Positions 31,323 through 44,745 of a DNA stretch of 64,000 nt are shown piece by piece. The first letter of the stretch is position 1. Every line of letters begins with the position of its first letter. The notes below the pieces were generated by a model that had not been told where the DNA came from, made no database searches, and saw nothing but the letters and a program-made list of their open reading frames with translations. Made by a program: the position numbers and the translations under genes. The stretch is from Pseudomonas indica NBRC 103045 (GTDB lineage: Bacteria > Pseudomonadota > Gammaproteobacteria > Pseudomonadales > Pseudomonadaceae), in contig NZ_BDAC01000009.1 in the NCBI RefSeq assembly GCF_002091635.1, positions 1 through 64,000 of the forward strand, in the 5' to 3' direction.

Positions 31323-32369
31323 ATGCCTCGCACCGCTCGCCCCCTCTCCATTCTCTGCCTGGGCCTGTTGCTGCCCTACGCGGCCTTGCATGCCGAGGAG
31401 CAGTCCCCGCCGGCGGAGCCGCCTGCCGAGGAAGCCCCCGCCGAACCGCAAGCGACGCAGCGCAGTCCGTTGCCGGAACGCAGCCAGGACGAGGCTGCCG
31501 GACTGGAACGCCAGCTACCGCACAAGGAACAGCAGCGTCTGAAAGCCGGCGACGACGATTTCCTCGCACTCTGGCAACCGGCCAATACCGGTACGCCGAA
31601 GGGGGTGGTGATCCTGCTCCCCGGCGACTCGGAGAGCGCCGATGCCCCTCAGGCCATCGGTCCGCTGCGACGCAAGTTGCCGGATGCCGGCTGGCACACC
31701 CTGAGCCTGACCTTGCCCGACCCGCTGGACGACTTGCCACCACCCCGCCCCGTCGGGCAACCGGTAGAACCGACGGAAAGCGTCGAGGCAGGCGAGGCGA
31801 CATCGAAGGAAGAAGCCGAGGCCCCCGTCCCGGAGGCGCCAACGAACCCCGCCGAAGCCGGTGGCATGCAGGCCCCGGAAGCGGCCACCGCTCCGGCCGA
31901 GACGATACCCACGGAAACCCCGGAGGCTCGTCGACAGGCTCATATGGAAAAGGTATTGGCGCGCATCCAGAGCGGTGTCGACTTCGCCCTGGAACAGAAC
32001 GCCAGCGAGATCGTGCTGCTCGGCCACGGCACTGGCGCCTACTGGGCAGCCCAGTACCTCGCCGAGCGCAAGCCGGAGCGCATCCAGAACCTGCTGATGG
32101 TGGCAGCACGTGTCCCGAGCGGATTCGCGCCGGAGCTGGAGGACCTGGTGCCGGCACTGAAGCTGGCCACCGGCGACTTCTACTACAAGGACCAACCCGC
32201 CGACCGCAACGCCGCGGCGCAGCGCATGCAGGCCGGCAAACGCCAGCAGCACCCGGCCTACATTCAGATCGCCATGAAAGCCCTGCCCGGAAATTCGGCT
32301 GCGGAACAGGAACAGCTTTACCGGCGCATCAAGGGCTGGCTGATGCTGCACGCCCGGGCCAAGGGATAA
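31323..32369 (+). CDS. DUF3530 family secreted alpha/beta-hydrolase-like protein
   Basis: The 348-residue product has a signal peptide (MPRTARPLSILCLGLLLPYAALHA). The fold looks like alpha/beta hydrolase: PKGVVILLPGDSESADAP at the oxyanion strand and IVLLGHGTGAYWAAQYL at the nucleophile elbow, where the expected serine is threonine. Two Glu/Pro/Ala-rich low-complexity stretches (about 25-50 and 145-200) interrupt it. Function is unknown. The gene is divergent from agtS and convergent with the DnaJ-like gene, 9 bases apart. Confidence 0.75.
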   Translation: MPRTARPLSILCLGLLLPYAALHAEEQSPPAEPPAEEAPAEPQATQRSPLPERSQDEAAGLERQLPHKEQQRLKAGDDDFLALWQPANTGTPKGVVILLPGDSESADAPQAIGPLRRKLPDAGWHTLSLTLPDPLDDLPPPRPVGQPVEPTESVEAGEATSKEEAEAPVPEAPTNPAEAGGMQAPEAATAPAETIPTETPEARRQAHMEKVLARIQSGVDFALEQNASEIVLLGHGTGAYWAAQYLAERKPERIQNLLMVAARVPSGFAPELEDLVPALKLATGDFYYKDQPADRNAAAQRMQAGKRQQHPAYIQIAMKALPGNSAAEQEQLYRRIKGWLMLHARAKG

Positions 32370-32378
32370 CGGCGGCTC

Positions 32379-33146
32379 TCAGCGGAACCCGTGGCGCTCA
32401 CGGATCAATGCATAAGCATTGTGCAACTCGCGCGTCTTGTCGGTGGCTTCGCGAACCCGCGCCGGGCTCGCCCCAGCGCCGGCCAGCTTGTCCGGATGGT
32501 GACGGCTGAGCAGTCGGCGATAGGCCCGCTTGATGGTCTCCGGCTCGCTGTCGGGGCTGACCGACAACAGGCGAAGCGCTTCCAGATAGGCGCTGCCGGC
32601 TGTGGCGGGAGGCGCCTTGGGCGATTCGCAGCGCACTTCCAGCGCCTCCACCTCCGGTGTGGTCCACCCCAGCCATTTTCCCCAGAGCAGGATCAATTCC
32701 CGCTCACGCGGTCCGATCCGACCATCGGCCGCGGCCATGCGCCAGCAACAGCGCAGGAGCCGTTCCGCCTCCGCACGCTGGCCGCGCAGCCGCCGCAGTG
32801 GGGCTCGTAGCCCATCCTCACCGGTCTTGCCCCTGGAAAAGGCTTCGATAGCCGCACGCGTGGCCGTCTCGTTCAGGCCCAGGCGGCGCATCTCAGCCCG
32901 CGCCTGCTGGATATGCGCCTCCCTCACACGCCCGTCGCTCTTGGCCAGACGGCCGAGCAGGATAAACAGCAATTCATCCGAACGAGGGGCCGGCGTGCCG
33001 CCGAGGCGCTCCCGCAGGCTGGCCCAGGAATCGAGCTGGAGGCGTCGATCCAGGACCTGCCCGAGCAATCCGCCCAGCAAAGCCCCCGGAATGCTGGCCA
33101 GGGCCAAACCGACCAGCGCACCGAGCAGAGTGGTCGGCCAGAACAA
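32379..33146 (-). CDS. TerB/DnaJ co-chaperone-like membrane protein (DjlA-like)
   Basis: The 255-residue protein starts with a glycine/alanine-rich transmembrane segment, followed by a TerB-like helical domain (DELLFILLGRLAKSDGRVREAHIQQA...) and a C-terminal J domain with the essential HPD motif (LLSRHHPDKL). This is the DjlA arrangement, a membrane-anchored DnaK partner. It directly precedes nothing further on this strand and follows murU end to start. Confidence 0.87.
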   Translation of the reverse strand: MFWPTTLLGALVGLALASIPGALLGGLLGQVLDRRLQLDSWASLRERLGGTPAPRSDELLFILLGRLAKSDGRVREAHIQQARAEMRRLGLNETATRAAIEAFSRGKTGEDGLRAPLRRLRGQRAEAERLLRCCWRMAAADGRIGPRERELILLWGKWLGWTTPEVEALEVRCESPKAPPATAGSAYLEALRLLSVSPDSEPETIKRAYRRLLSRHHPDKLAGAGASPARVREATDKTRELHNAYALIRERHGFR

Positions 33147-34840
<1,694 letters not shown>

Positions 34841-34966
34841 TTACAGGGTCTCCGACGGCGCTAGCCGTTATACGGGTCATGCTTTATTATCCAGCATCTT
34901 TTTCAGCCCATCGAGAGGCGTGCGGCCCCCCGGGCCGATGGCGCGCAGGAAGCCCGGACTAACAAG

Positions 34967-37732
34967 ATGGCAGTACATTCTCCCGCGTTTCGTAAGAAAT
35001 TCCCTCTGCTGGTTACCGGCAGTCTGCTGGCCATGCAGCCCGTAGCCGCTCCCTTTGTTTTCGCTGCCGAGCAATTCGACTGCAAGGCCTCCGCCACCGG
35101 CGGCTGGGCCTGCGCACCGAGCGCACCGGCCGCCGCACTGCCGCCACGCCCGGTGCACAGTGCCACTGCCGTCAGCTCCGGCGTCGCCTCCGGCACCGTC
35201 CAGGGGAGCAGCGCCCAGCAGCAGGCCGCCGCGCCCACACTGGTCACCGAGAGCAAGGGCAAAGGCCTGGTATCCCGTAGCGCCGACTATAGCCATCTGG
35301 ACTGGGTCCCGCGCGAAAACCTCACGCCCGCTCAACTGGCGGAAGCCGGTCCTTACTGCGCCGGCGCCTACGTAGAACCGGTCCGTCCAGGCATGGACGA
35401 TACCACCCCGCTGAACGAAGCACCGATGTACCTCTCGGCCAAGGCCTCGCGCTACGAGCAGGAACAACAGGTCGCGACGCTCGCCGGCGACGTGGTGATG
35501 CGCCAGGGCAGCATGCAGGTGGAAGCCGACGAGGCCAACCTGCGCCAGGCGGAAAACCGTGGCGAACTGGTGGGCAATGTCCGCCTGCGCGACAAGGGCA
35601 CGCTGGTGGTCGGCGACCGCGCCGAACTGCAGTTGGACAACGGCGAAGCCAAGATCGACAACGCCGAATACGTCATCCACCAGGGCCACGTCCGCGGCAG
35701 CGCGCTGTATGCCAAGCGCGAGGAAACCGCGATCATCCGGCTCAAGGACGGTACCTACACCCGTTGCGAGCCGGGCAGCAACGCCTGGCACCTGAAGGGC
35801 AACAACGTCACCTTGAACCCGGCCACCGGCTTCGGTACCGCGACCAACGTGACCCTGCGGGTGAAGGACGTTCCGGTCTTCTACACCCCCTACATCTATT
35901 TCCCGATCGACGACCGCCGCCAGTCCGGCTTCCTGGCGCCAAGCATCAGCACGTCGAGCGACACCGGCCTCTCGTTGAAGACGCCGTACTACTTCAACCT
36001 GGCGCCGAACTACGACGCCACCCTCTACCCGACCTACATGGCCAAGCGCGGCCTGCTGATGGAAGGCGAGGTCCGCTACCTGACCAAGAGCAGCGAAGGC
36101 CTAGTGGGCGGCGCCTGGCTGGACGACAAGGAGGACGAGCGCAAACTGCAGTCCGAATACGAAGACCAGCGCTGGATGTACACCTGGCAGCACAAGGGTG
36201 GCCTGGACTCCCGTCTGCTGACCGAAGTCGACTACACCGACATCAGCGACCCCTATTACTTCCAGGATCTCGACAGCGACCTGGAAATCAGCTCGAACAC
36301 CTTCGTGAACCAGCGCGGCACGCTGACCTGGCGCGGCGACAACTACATCGCCCGCCTCAATGCGCATGCCTATGAAATGGCCACGGTGACCGACATCACC
36401 CCGTACGAGCGCCTTCCGCAAGTCACCTTCAACGGTGCTCTGCCGTTCCAGCCGGGCGGGCTTAACTTCTCCTACGGCACCGAGTTCGTGCGTTTCGACC
36501 GCGACCTGCGCAGTGGCAACTTCATCAACGAAGACGGCGTCGCAGAGAGCTGGTACGACAACAATGTCCGCGGCATCGCCCGCGCCAATGGCGATCGTAT
36601 CCACCTGGAGCCGGGCATCAGCCTGCCGCTGAACTGGACCTGGGGCTTCCTCAAGCCCTCGCTCAAGTACGCCTACACCCAGTACGACCTGACCCTGGAC
36701 TCCATCGGCAAGAGTCAGATCGCCGGCAACTTCGAAGACTCCCCGGACCGCAGCGTACCGATCTTCGGCCTCGACGGCGGCCTGTACTTCGACCGCGACA
36801 CCCAGCTGTTCGGCCATTCCTTCCGCCAGACCCTCGAACCGCGTGCGTTCTATCTCTACGTGCCAAAAGAGGATCAGGACGACATCCCGGTGTTCGACAC
36901 CAGCGAAAGCAGCTTCAGCTATGCCTCGCTGTGGCGTGACAACCGCTTCTCCGGCAAGGACCGCATCGGCGACGAAAACCGTCTGTCCCTGGGCGTGACC
37001 AGCCGCTGGATCGAGCCGAACGGCTTCGAGCGCCAGCGCGTCAGCCTCGGCCAAGCCTTCTACTTCGCCGACCGCAAGGTGCAGATGCCGGGCATCGACT
37101 ACCGCACCCGCGACGACGCGCAGAGCGATGTATCGCCCTACGCCCTGGAATACCTGTACCGCTTCAACCGCGACTGGCGCCTGTCCTCCACCTACAACTG
37201 GGACCCGGACAGCCACAGCACCCGCTCCGGCAGCCTGATGTTCCACTACCAGCCGGAAGACAACCCGAACAAGGTGGTCAACGTCGGCTATCGCTACCGC
37301 AACGATACCGTGCGCTACGACCAGGCCACCGGTACCTGGAAGTTCGGCGGCGACTTCGGCACACCCGGCAGCGACAACTACATCAAGGACTACTACAAGA
37401 TCGACCAGCATGACTTTTCGGTCATCTGGCCGCTGGTCCCGCAGTGGAGCGCCATCGCCCGCTGGCAGTTCGACTACAACCGCAGCCGCACCCTGGAAGC
37501 CTTCGGTGGTTTCGAATACGACAGCTGCTGCTGGAAACTGCGCCTGATCAACCGCTACTGGGTCGACTACGACGAAAACAGCCTGAACCCGGACCTCAAC
37601 GAAGAAGCCGACCGCGGCATCTTCCTGCAGATCGTGCTGAAGGGCCTCGGTGGGGTCGTTGGCAACAAGGTAGAGTCTTTCCTCGACCAAGGCATTCAAG
37701 GTTACCGTGAACGTGAAGACCAAGCTTTCTGA
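34967..37732 (+). CDS. lptD: LPS-assembly outer-membrane protein LptD
   Basis: LptD forms the outer-membrane barrel that places LPS in the outer leaflet with LptE. The 921-residue protein has a signal peptide (to about residue 33), a beta-jellyroll OstA domain ([21 protein letters not shown]...) and a long C-terminal barrel (about 290-921). The cysteines for the inter-domain disulfides are present, including two adjacent ones (DSCCWKLRL) near the C-terminus. It is longer than the E. coli protein owing to the N-terminal extension typical of Pseudomonas. It overlaps surA by 26 bases. Confidence 0.96.
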   Translation: MAVHSPAFRKKFPLLVTGSLLAMQPVAAPFVFAAEQFDCKASATGGWACAPSAPAAALPPRPVHSATAVSSGVASGTVQGSSAQQQAAAPTLVTESKGKGLVSRSADYSHLDWVPRENLTPAQLAEAGPYCAGAYVEPVRPGMDDTTPLNEAPMYLSAKASRYEQEQQVATLAGDVVMRQGSMQVEADEANLRQAENRGELVGNVRLRDKGTLVVGDRAELQLDNGEAKIDNAEYVIHQGHVRGSALYAKREETAIIRLKDGTYTRCEPGSNAWHLKGNNVTLNPATGFGTATNVTLRVKDVPVFYTPYIYFPIDDRRQSGFLAPSISTSSDTGLSLKTPYYFNLAPNYDATLYPTYMAKRGLLMEGEVRYLTKSSEGLVGGAWLDDKEDERKLQSEYEDQRWMYTWQHKGGLDSRLLTEVDYTDISDPYYFQDLDSDLEISSNTFVNQRGTLTWRGDNYIARLNAHAYEMATVTDITPYERLPQVTFNGALPFQPGGLNFSYGTEFVRFDRDLRSGNFINEDGVAESWYDNNVRGIARANGDRIHLEPGISLPLNWTWGFLKPSLKYAYTQYDLTLDSIGKSQIAGNFEDSPDRSVPIFGLDGGLYFDRDTQLFGHSFRQTLEPRAFYLYVPKEDQDDIPVFDTSESSFSYASLWRDNRFSGKDRIGDENRLSLGVTSRWIEPNGFERQRVSLGQAFYFADRKVQMPGIDYRTRDDAQSDVSPYALEYLYRFNRDWRLSSTYNWDPDSHSTRSGSLMFHYQPEDNPNKVVNVGYRYRNDTVRYDQATGTWKFGGDFGTPGSDNYIKDYYKIDQHDFSVIWPLVPQWSAIARWQFDYNRSRTLEAFGGFEYDSCCWKLRLINRYWVDYDENSLNPDLNEEADRGIFLQIVLKGLGGVVGNKVESFLDQGIQGYREREDQAF

Positions 37733-39020
37733 TTGTCTGCGCCCGCTGCTGCTGGGCGCCCTCCTCCTGGGGAACGCAACGCTCAGCACCACGACAACGG
37801 CCGAGGTGCGCCCGCTGGACCGGGTCGTGGCCATCGTCGATAACGACGTGATCATGCAGAGCCAACTGGATCAGCGCCTGCACGAGGTGCAGCAGACCAT
37901 CGCCAAGCGCGGTGCCGCACTGCCGCCCGAGCACGTGCTGAGCCAGCAGGTGCTGGAGCGGCTGATCATCGAGAACATCCAGCTGCAGATCGGCGAACGC
38001 TCCGGCATCCGCATCACCGATGAAGAACTGAACCAGGCCATCGGCACCATCGCTCAGCGCAACGGCATGACGGTCGAGCAGTTCCGCGCCGCCCTCGCCC
38101 AGGATGGCCTGTCCTTCGCCGATGCCCGCGACCAGGTGCGTCGCGAGATGATCATCAGCCGCGTGCGCCAGCGCCGGGTCGCCGAGCGCATCCAGGTCAC
38201 CGACCAGGAAGTCCAGAACTTTCTCGCCTCCGATCTCGGCAAGATGCAGCTGTCCGAAGAGTTCCGCCTGGCCAATATCCTGATCCCGGTACCGGACGGT
38301 GCCCCGTCGGACACCATCCAGGCTGCCGAACGCCAGGCCCAGGACCTCTACCAGCAGCTCCGCCAGGGAGCCGACTTCGCCCAGCTGGCGATCGCCCGCT
38401 CGGCCAGCGAAACCGCCCTGGAAGGCGGCGACATGGGCTGGCGCAAGGCTGCGCAACTGCCGCCGCCGTTCGACAGCATGATCAGCGCCCTGTCGGTCGG
38501 CGAAGAGACCGAACCAATGCGCACCCCGGGCGGCTTCATCATCCTCAAGCTGCTCGACAAGCGCGGCGGCGGCACTCAGGTACGGGACGAAGTGCATGTC
38601 CGCCACATCCTGATCAAGCCCAGCGAAATCCGTAGCGAAGAAGAGACCCGTCGTCTGGCCGAGCGCCTGTACGAGCGCATCAAGTCCGGTGAGGACTTCG
38701 CCGAACTGGCGAAGAGCTTCTCCGAAGACCCGGGCTCGGCACTCAACGGCGGCGATCTCAATTGGATCGATCCGAACGCGTTGGTGCCGGAATTCCGCGA
38801 GGTCATGGCCAATACCGCGAGCGGCGAAATCTCCAAGCCGTTCAAGAGCCCCTATGGCTGGCATGTCCTGCAAGTGCTGGGACGCCGCGCCACCGACAGC
38901 AGCGAACAGTTCCGCGAGCAACAGGCGATGAACCTGCTGCGTAACCGCAAGTACGACGAAGAACTGCAAGCCTGGTTGCGCCAGATCCGCGACGAGGCCT
39001 ACGTGGAAGTCAAACTGTGA
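37707..39020 (+). CDS. surA: Periplasmic chaperone / peptidyl-prolyl isomerase SurA
   Basis: SurA escorts unfolded outer-membrane proteins, including LptD, across the periplasm. The 437-residue product has a signal peptide, an N-terminal chaperone domain ([20 protein letters not shown]) and two parvulin domains (around [14 protein letters not shown] and [15 protein letters not shown]). The start is GTG 37707, supported by AAGG 5 bases upstream; GTG 37713 would give MKTKLSD, the start used in some relatives. It lies in lptD-surA-pdxA-rsmA-apaGH order. Confidence 0.95.
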   Translation: MNVKTKLSDCLRPLLLGALLLGNATLSTTTTAEVRPLDRVVAIVDNDVIMQSQLDQRLHEVQQTIAKRGAALPPEHVLSQQVLERLIIENIQLQIGERSGIRITDEELNQAIGTIAQRNGMTVEQFRAALAQDGLSFADARDQVRREMIISRVRQRRVAERIQVTDQEVQNFLASDLGKMQLSEEFRLANILIPVPDGAPSDTIQAAERQAQDLYQQLRQGADFAQLAIARSASETALEGGDMGWRKAAQLPPPFDSMISALSVGEETEPMRTPGGFIILKLLDKRGGGTQVRDEVHVRHILIKPSEIRSEEETRRLAERLYERIKSGEDFAELAKSFSEDPGSALNGGDLNWIDPNALVPEFREVMANTASGEISKPFKSPYGWHVLQVLGRRATDSSEQFREQQAMNLLRNRKYDEELQAWLRQIRDEAYVEVKL

Positions 39021-40006
39021 CGCCACGGCGCTTCGCCCTGACGCCCGGCGAGCCGGCCGGCATAGGCCCCGACCTGTGCCTGCTGCTCGCCGGGCAGCCC
39101 CACCCTCACCCCCTCATTGCCGTCGCCAGTCTGGACCTGCTCGTGCAGCGGGCCGCCCAGTTGAACCTCTCGGTCCGGCTCTTGCCCGTGACCCCGGATA
39201 GCTGGCCCGACGAACCCGCACCCGCCGGCAGCCTGTACGTCTGGGATACACCTCTGCGTACCCCGGCCACTCCCGGGCGACTGGACAGAGCCAACGCCGC
39301 CTATGTGCTGGAAACCCTGACCCGGGCCGGCCAAGGCTGCCTGGACGGTCATTTCGCCGGCATGATCACCGCCCCGGTACACAAGGGTGTGATCAACGAG
39401 GCGGGCATCGCCTTTTCCGGGCACACCGAATTCCTCGCCGAACTGACCGGCACCGAGCAAGTGGTGATGATGCTAGCCACACGCGGTTTGCGCGTCGCCC
39501 TGGTAACTACCCACCTGCCGCTGAAAGATGTCGCCTCGGCCATCACTGCCGAGCGGCTGAGCCGCGTCGCGCGCATTCTGCATGCCGACCTACGCGACAA
39601 GTTCGGCATTGCCCGGCCGCGCATCCTGGTTTGTGGCCTCAATCCACACGCCGGAGAAAGCGGTCACCTCGGGCGCGAAGAAATCGAGGTGATCGAGCCC
39701 GCTCTGGAAACCCTGCGCCAGGAAGGTCTCGACCTGATCGGCCCGCTGCCGGCGGATACCCTGTTCACCCCGAAATATCTGGAGCATTGCGACGCGGTCC
39801 TGGCGATGTACCACGACCAGGGTCTACCGGTGCTCAAGTACAAGGGCTTCGGTGCAGCGGTGAACGTGACCCTCGGTCTGCCCATTGTTCGTACGTCGGT
39901 GGACCACGGCACCGCCCTGGATCTCGCCGCGACCGGCAAGGTCGACACCGGCAGCCTCGCCGTGGCACTGGAAACGGCCTACGAAATGACCGGCAGACAC
40001 CCCTAG
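39017..40006 (+). CDS. pdxA: 4-hydroxythreonine-4-phosphate dehydrogenase
   Basis: PdxA is an NAD-dependent, metal-binding enzyme of pyridoxal phosphate synthesis. The 329-residue protein has [34 protein letters not shown], the metal histidines in TTHLPLKDV and [14 protein letters not shown], and GLNPHAGE. The start is a GTG overlapping the surA stop (GTGA), indicating translational coupling. Confidence 0.95.
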   Translation: MTPRRFALTPGEPAGIGPDLCLLLAGQPHPHPLIAVASLDLLVQRAAQLNLSVRLLPVTPDSWPDEPAPAGSLYVWDTPLRTPATPGRLDRANAAYVLETLTRAGQGCLDGHFAGMITAPVHKGVINEAGIAFSGHTEFLAELTGTEQVVMMLATRGLRVALVTTHLPLKDVASAITAERLSRVARILHADLRDKFGIARPRILVCGLNPHAGESGHLGREEIEVIEPALETLRQEGLDLIGPLPADTLFTPKYLEHCDAVLAMYHDQGLPVLKYKGFGAAVNVTLGLPIVRTSVDHGTALDLAATGKVDTGSLAVALETAYEMTGRHP

Positions 40007-40123
40007 GGCAACCAAGAGCCAATCCGGATGCCGGCTGCGGCCTCAACTGATAAGCTGCGCACCTTCTTGTTTTATGCTTCGAGCCGGCCTGATGTGGGCT
40101 GCTCGAGGCTTGGAGCCTTCTTC

Positions 40124-40930
40124 GTGTCCGAGCTATACCAACACCGCGCGCGCAAGCGTTTCGGCCAGAACTTTCTGCACGACGCCGGCGTGATCCATCG
40201 GATTCTCCGCTCGATCAATGCTCGCGAGGGGGATCGCCTGGTGGAGATCGGTCCGGGCCAGGGCGCGCTGACCGAAGGGCTGCTGGCCAGCGGCGCCCGT
40301 CTCGATGTGATCGAGCTGGACCTCGACCTGATCCCGCTGCTCAAGCTCAAGTTCGGTATTCATCCCGGCTTCACCCTGCACCAGGGCGATGCACTGAAGT
40401 TCGACTTCGCCAGCCTCGACGCCTCCCCGCGCAGCCTGCGGGTGGTCGGCAACCTGCCGTACAACATCTCCACGCCACTGATCTTCCATCTGCTGGAACA
40501 TGCCGGGCTGATCCGTGATATGCATTTCATGCTCCAGAAGGAAGTGGTCGAACGCCTGGCCGCCGAGCCGGGCGGCGGCGACTGGGGCCGCTTGTCGATC
40601 ATGGTGCAGTATCACTGCCGGGTCGAGCACCTGTTCAACGTCGGACCGGGCGCCTTCAACCCGCCGCCGAAAGTCGATTCGGCCATTGTCCGCCTGGTCC
40701 CCCATGAGACGCTGCCGCACCCGGCCAAGGACGTCCGCCAACTCGAGCGGGTGGTCCGCGAGGCGTTCAACCAGCGCCGCAAGACGCTGCGCAATACCTT
40801 GAAAGGCCTGCTCGACAAAGATGCCATCGAAGCCGCCGGGGTGGACGGCAGTCTGCGCCCCGAACAACTGGATCTCGCGGCCTTCGTCCGTCTGGCCGAT
40901 CAGCTGGCCGGGCAGACAAGCCCGGGCTGA
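40124..40930 (+). CDS. rsmA: 16S rRNA (adenine1518/1519-N6) dimethyltransferase
   Basis: RsmA/KsgA dimethylates two adjacent adenosines near the 3' end of 16S rRNA. The 268-residue protein has the SAM motif [16 protein letters not shown], the acidic VIELD, and the catalytic NLPYN motif. The start is GTG 40124 ([18 protein letters not shown]) with GGAG 8 bases upstream; a longer in-frame ATG start at 40028 is not conserved. It follows pdxA and precedes apaG. Confidence 0.94.
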   Translation: MSELYQHRARKRFGQNFLHDAGVIHRILRSINAREGDRLVEIGPGQGALTEGLLASGARLDVIELDLDLIPLLKLKFGIHPGFTLHQGDALKFDFASLDASPRSLRVVGNLPYNISTPLIFHLLEHAGLIRDMHFMLQKEVVERLAAEPGGGDWGRLSIMVQYHCRVEHLFNVGPGAFNPPPKVDSAIVRLVPHETLPHPAKDVRQLERVVREAFNQRRKTLRNTLKGLLDKDAIEAAGVDGSLRPEQLDLAAFVRLADQLAGQTSPG

Positions 40931-40970
40931 CCTCCTAGACTCGACTATCCGTTTTCCGAGTTTCATTCGC

Positions 40971-41351
40971 ATGTCCGACCCTCGTTATCAGATCGACATC
41001 AGCGTCGTCACCCGCTATCTCCCGGAACAGTCGCAACCGGACCAGAACCGTTTCGCCTTCGCTTACACGGTCACGATCCACAACAGCGGCGAGCTTGCGG
41101 CGCAGTTGCTGTCGCGGCATTGGGTCATCACCGATGGCGACGGCCGCATCCAGGAAGTCCGCGGTGCCGGCGTGGTGGGTCAGCAGCCCCGGATCGAGCC
41201 GGGCCAGAGCCACACCTACAGCAGCGGGACAGTCATGGCCACCCGCGTCGGCAACATGCACGGCAGCTACCAGATGCTCGCCGACGACGGGAAACGCTTC
41301 GAGGCCCCCATCGCCCCGTTCCGCCTCGCCGTACCGGGAGCCCTGCACTGA
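40971..41351 (+). CDS. apaG: ApaG
   Basis: The 126-residue single-domain protein has an immunoglobulin-like ApaG/DUF525 fold ([27 protein letters not shown]-like HTYSSGT). In gammaproteobacteria it accompanies apaH; its molecular function is still unclear, with a link to cobalt resistance in Salmonella. The stop and the apaH start overlap (TGATG). Confidence 0.93.
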   Translation: MSDPRYQIDISVVTRYLPEQSQPDQNRFAFAYTVTIHNSGELAAQLLSRHWVITDGDGRIQEVRGAGVVGQQPRIEPGQSHTYSSGTVMATRVGNMHGSYQMLADDGKRFEAPIAPFRLAVPGALH

Positions 41352-42172
41352 TGGCGCTGTATGCCGTCGGTGACCTGCAGGGTTGCCTGGACCCGCTGAA
41401 ATGCCTGCTCGACCGGGTGAACTTCGATCCGTCCCGCGACCACCTGTGGCTGGTGGGCGATCTGGTCAACCGTGGCCCGCAATCCCTGGAAGCCCTGCGT
41501 TTCCTTTATGCCATGCGCGAGTCGGTGACCTCCGTGCTGGGCAACCATGACCTGCATCTGCTGGCGGTGGCGCACAACATCGAACGCCTGAAGAAAGGCG
41601 ACACCCTGCGCAAGATTCTCGAAGCCCCGGACCGCGACGACCTGCTCGACTGGCTGCGCCGCCAGAAACTGATGCATTACGATGCCGAACGCGACATCGC
41701 CCTGGTGCACGCCGGCATCCCCCCGCAGTGGAGCCTGAAAAAAGCGCTCAGGCGCGCCGCCGAAGTGGAAGAAGTCTTGCTGGATGACGCCCGCCTGCCG
41801 CTGTTCCTCGACGGCATGTACGGTAACGAGCCGGCCAAGTGGGACAAGGACCTGCACGGCGTGACTCGCCTGCGGGTCATCACCAACTACTTCACCCGCA
41901 TGCGCTTCTGCACCGCAGACGGCACCTTGGACCTGAAAAGCAAGGAAGGCGTGGACAGCGCCCCGCCCGGCTATGCCCCCTGGTTCAGCCACCCGAACCG
42001 CAAGACCCGCGGCCAAAAGCTGATCTTCGGCCACTGGGCCGCCCTCGAAGGCCGCTGCGACGAACCCGGACTGTTCGCACTGGACACCGGCTGCGTCTGG
42101 GGCGGCGCCATGACGCTGCTCGATGTGGACAGCAGCCGGAAGTACCGCTGCGACTGCCCGGCGCAACGATAA
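41351..42172 (+). CDS. apaH: Bis(5'-nucleosyl)-tetraphosphatase, symmetrical
   Basis: ApaH hydrolyses Ap4A to two ADP and removes Np4N caps from RNA. The 273-residue metallophosphatase has [28 protein letters not shown] and [10 protein letters not shown] motifs with all metal ligands present. The start overlaps the apaG stop by one base. Confidence 0.95.
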   Translation: MALYAVGDLQGCLDPLKCLLDRVNFDPSRDHLWLVGDLVNRGPQSLEALRFLYAMRESVTSVLGNHDLHLLAVAHNIERLKKGDTLRKILEAPDRDDLLDWLRRQKLMHYDAERDIALVHAGIPPQWSLKKALRRAAEVEEVLLDDARLPLFLDGMYGNEPAKWDKDLHGVTRLRVITNYFTRMRFCTADGTLDLKSKEGVDSAPPGYAPWFSHPNRKTRGQKLIFGHWAALEGRCDEPGLFALDTGCVWGGAMTLLDVDSSRKYRCDCPAQR

Positions 42173-42219
42173 CGAACGAAGCCGGGCGGCCAGACCGCTC
42201 CGGCAGACCGGAGAATTCC

Positions 42220-42549
42220 ATGAGCGATTTCAAACGCATCCCACCGCAACAGGCCCAGGCGCTCCGCGAGCAGGGCGCCGTGGTAGTGGATATCCGCGAC
42301 CCGCAGAGCTTCGCCAATGGCCACATCGCCGGTTCCCGGCATCTGGACAACCACTCCCTGGCCGACTTCATCGCCCACGCCGACTTCGACCGGCCGCTGA
42401 TCGTCGCCTGCTACCACGGCAACTCCAGCCAGGGGGCGGCCGCTTACCTCGCCCACCAGGGCTTCGCCGAGGTCTACAGCCTCGACGGCGGCTTCGAACT
42501 CTGGCGCGCGACCTACCCCAACGAGACGGCCACAGGCCAGGAAGAATAA
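42220..42549 (+). CDS. glpE: Thiosulfate sulfurtransferase GlpE
   Basis: Single-domain rhodanese of 109 residues that transfers sulfur from thiosulfate to thiol acceptors. The active-site loop is CYHGNSSQG with nucleophile Cys64. The N-terminal [19 protein letters not shown] is typical. It follows apaH by 47 bases with GGAG before the ATG, as in P. aeruginosa. The 269-bp downstream gap holds two GC-rich hairpins (42558-42576 and 42581-42596) without T runs. Confidence 0.93.
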   Translation: MSDFKRIPPQQAQALREQGAVVVDIRDPQSFANGHIAGSRHLDNHSLADFIAHADFDRPLIVACYHGNSSQGAAAYLAHQGFAEVYSLDGGFELWRATYPNETATGQEE

Positions 42550-42642
42550 TTTTTCCCGGCGGCAACCCCTGCCGCCCTTGGCCGGGCCCGCCCGGCAACG
42601 CGCTATTCCCCTTCCTTTACCCTTGCGCTTCTCCAGAACGAA

Positions 42643-42650
42643 CTATCCTT
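42643..42650 (+). promoter_or_regulatory. Possible stationary-phase -10 element for prkA operon
   Basis: CTATCCTT in the 269-bp gap before prkA resembles the sigma-S -10 box (CTATACT). No convincing -35 exists, which sigma-S tolerates. The homologous yeaGH operon of E. coli is sigma-S dependent, which is the main reason for listing it. Confidence 0.3.
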
Positions 42651-42818
42651 AGTCACAGGCCATCCAAAACAGGGAAGCCGGCGTACCGGCAACGGGGCCA
42701 TCGGTAGCGACCTTTAGGTGTTCTGGGGGATTTTCAAATCGGCCGACTCGTCGGCAGCCTTCCAGCACGCGCTCGACCGACCCCGCGCCGGCTCCTATGC
42801 ATCGAGCGAGGTGACGTC

Positions 42819-44741
42819 ATGAGTATTTTCAGCCACTTCCAGCAGCGCTTCGAGACGACACGTCAGGAGGAGTATTCCCTTCAGGAGTACCTCGATCTGT
42901 GCAAACAGGATCGCAGTGTCTACGCCACGGCCGCCGAGCGCATCCTCATGGCCATCGGCGAGCCTGAGCTGCTGGATACCTCCACCGACTCGCGGTTGTC
43001 GCGGATCTTCTCCAACAAGGTGATCCGCCGCTACCCGGCCTTCGCGGACTTCCATGGCATGGAAGAATGCATCGACCAGATCGTCGCGTTCTTCCGCCAT
43101 GCCGCCCAGGGCCTGGAAGAGAAGAAACAGATTCTTTACCTGCTGGGTCCGGTCGGTGGCGGCAAGTCGTCGCTGGCTGAAAAGCTCAAGCAACTGATCG
43201 AGAAGGTCCCTTTCTATGCGATCAAAGGCTCCCCAGTCTTCGAATCGCCGCTGGGCCTGTTCAACGCGGACGAAGACGGCGCCATCCTCGAAGAGGACTA
43301 CGGCATCCCGCGCCGCTACCTCAACACCATCATGTCGCCCTGGGCGACCAAGCGCCTGACCGAGTTCGGCGGCGACATCAGCCAGTTCCGGGTGGTGAAG
43401 CTCTACCCCTCGATCCTCAACCAGATCGCGGTGGCCAAGACCGAGCCGGGCGACGAGAACAACCAGGACATCTCCGCCCTGGTCGGCAAGGTGGATATCC
43501 GCAAGCTGGAGGAATTCCCGCAGAACGACGCCGACGCCTATAGCTACTCGGGCGCACTGTGCCGGGCCAACCAGGGCCTGATGGAGTTCGTCGAGATGTT
43601 CAAGGCGCCGATCAAGGTCCTGCACCCCTTGCTCACCGCCACCCAGGAAGGCAACTACAACAGCACCGAAGGCCTCGGGGCCATTCCGTTCAGCGGAATC
43701 ATCCTGGCCCACTCCAACGAATCCGAGTGGCACAGCTTCCGCAACAACAAGAACAACGAGGCCTTCATCGACCGTATCTACATCGTCAAGGTGCCGTACT
43801 GCCTGCGCGTCACCGACGAAATCAAGATCTACGACAAGCTGCTGGCCAACAGCTCGCTGTCGAAGGCCCACTGCGCCCCGGATACCCTGCGCATGCTTGC
43901 CCAGTTCTCGGTGCTGTCGCGCCTGAAGGAGCCGGACAACTCCAACATCTATTCGAAGATGCGCGTCTACGACGGAGAGAACCTGAAGGACACCGATCCC
44001 AAGGCCAAGTCGATCCAGGAATACCGCGACAACGCCGGCGTGGACGAAGGCATGAACGGCCTGTCGACCCGCTTCGCCTTCAAGATCCTGTCCAAGGTAT
44101 TCAACTTCGACCCGCACGAGATCGCCGCCAACCCGGTGCACCTGCTGTACGTGCTGGAACAGCAGATCGAGCAGGAACAGTTTCCGCCGGAAGTACGCGA
44201 GCGCTATCTGCGCTACCTCAAGGAATACCTGGCACCGCGCTATATCGAGTTCATCGGCAAGGAAATCCAGACCGCCTACCTCGAGTCCTACAGCGAGTAT
44301 GGCCAGAACATCTTCGACCGTTACGTGCTCTACGCCGACTTCTGGATTCAGGACCAGGAATACCGCGACCCGGAAACCGGCGAAATCCTCAACCGCGTCG
44401 CCCTCAACGAGGAACTGGAAAAGATCGAGAAACCGGCCGGCATCAGCAACCCGAAGGATTTCCGCAACGAGATCGTCAACTTCGTGCTGCGCGCCCGGGC
44501 CAACAACAACGGCAAGAACCCGACCTGGCTCAGCTACGAGAAGCTGCGCGTGGTCATCGAGAAGAAGATGTTCTCGAACACCGAGGATCTCTTGCCGGTG
44601 ATCAGCTTCAATGCCAAGGCAAGCAAGGAGGATCAGCAGAAGCACAACGACTTCGTCAAGCGCATGGTCGAGCGCGGCTATACGGAGAAGCAAGTCAGGC
44701 TGTTGTCCGAGTGGTATCTGCGGGTGCGCAAATCGCAGTAA
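42819..44741 (+). CDS. prkA: PrkA/YeaG-family serine protein kinase (AAA domain)
   Basis: The 640-residue PrkA protein has an AAA-like ATPase core, with Walker A in YLLGPVGGGKSSLAEKLK near residues 110-120, and a C-terminal kinase-like domain (PrkA_C). In E. coli YeaG acts with YeaH in nitrogen-starvation and stationary-phase adaptation. It is the first gene of prkA-yeaH-spoVR, a conserved stress operon. Substrates in Pseudomonas are not established. Confidence 0.92.
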   Translation: MSIFSHFQQRFETTRQEEYSLQEYLDLCKQDRSVYATAAERILMAIGEPELLDTSTDSRLSRIFSNKVIRRYPAFADFHGMEECIDQIVAFFRHAAQGLEEKKQILYLLGPVGGGKSSLAEKLKQLIEKVPFYAIKGSPVFESPLGLFNADEDGAILEEDYGIPRRYLNTIMSPWATKRLTEFGGDISQFRVVKLYPSILNQIAVAKTEPGDENNQDISALVGKVDIRKLEEFPQNDADAYSYSGALCRANQGLMEFVEMFKAPIKVLHPLLTATQEGNYNSTEGLGAIPFSGIILAHSNESEWHSFRNNKNNEAFIDRIYIVKVPYCLRVTDEIKIYDKLLANSSLSKAHCAPDTLRMLAQFSVLSRLKEPDNSNIYSKMRVYDGENLKDTDPKAKSIQEYRDNAGVDEGMNGLSTRFAFKILSKVFNFDPHEIAANPVHLLYVLEQQIEQEQFPPEVRERYLRYLKEYLAPRYIEFIGKEIQTAYLESYSEYGQNIFDRYVLYADFWIQDQEYRDPETGEILNRVALNEELEKIEKPAGISNPKDFRNEIVNFVLRARANNNGKNPTWLSYEKLRVVIEKKMFSNTEDLLPVISFNAKASKEDQQKHNDFVKRMVERGYTEKQVRLLSEWYLRVRKSQ

Positions 44742-44745
44742 CGCA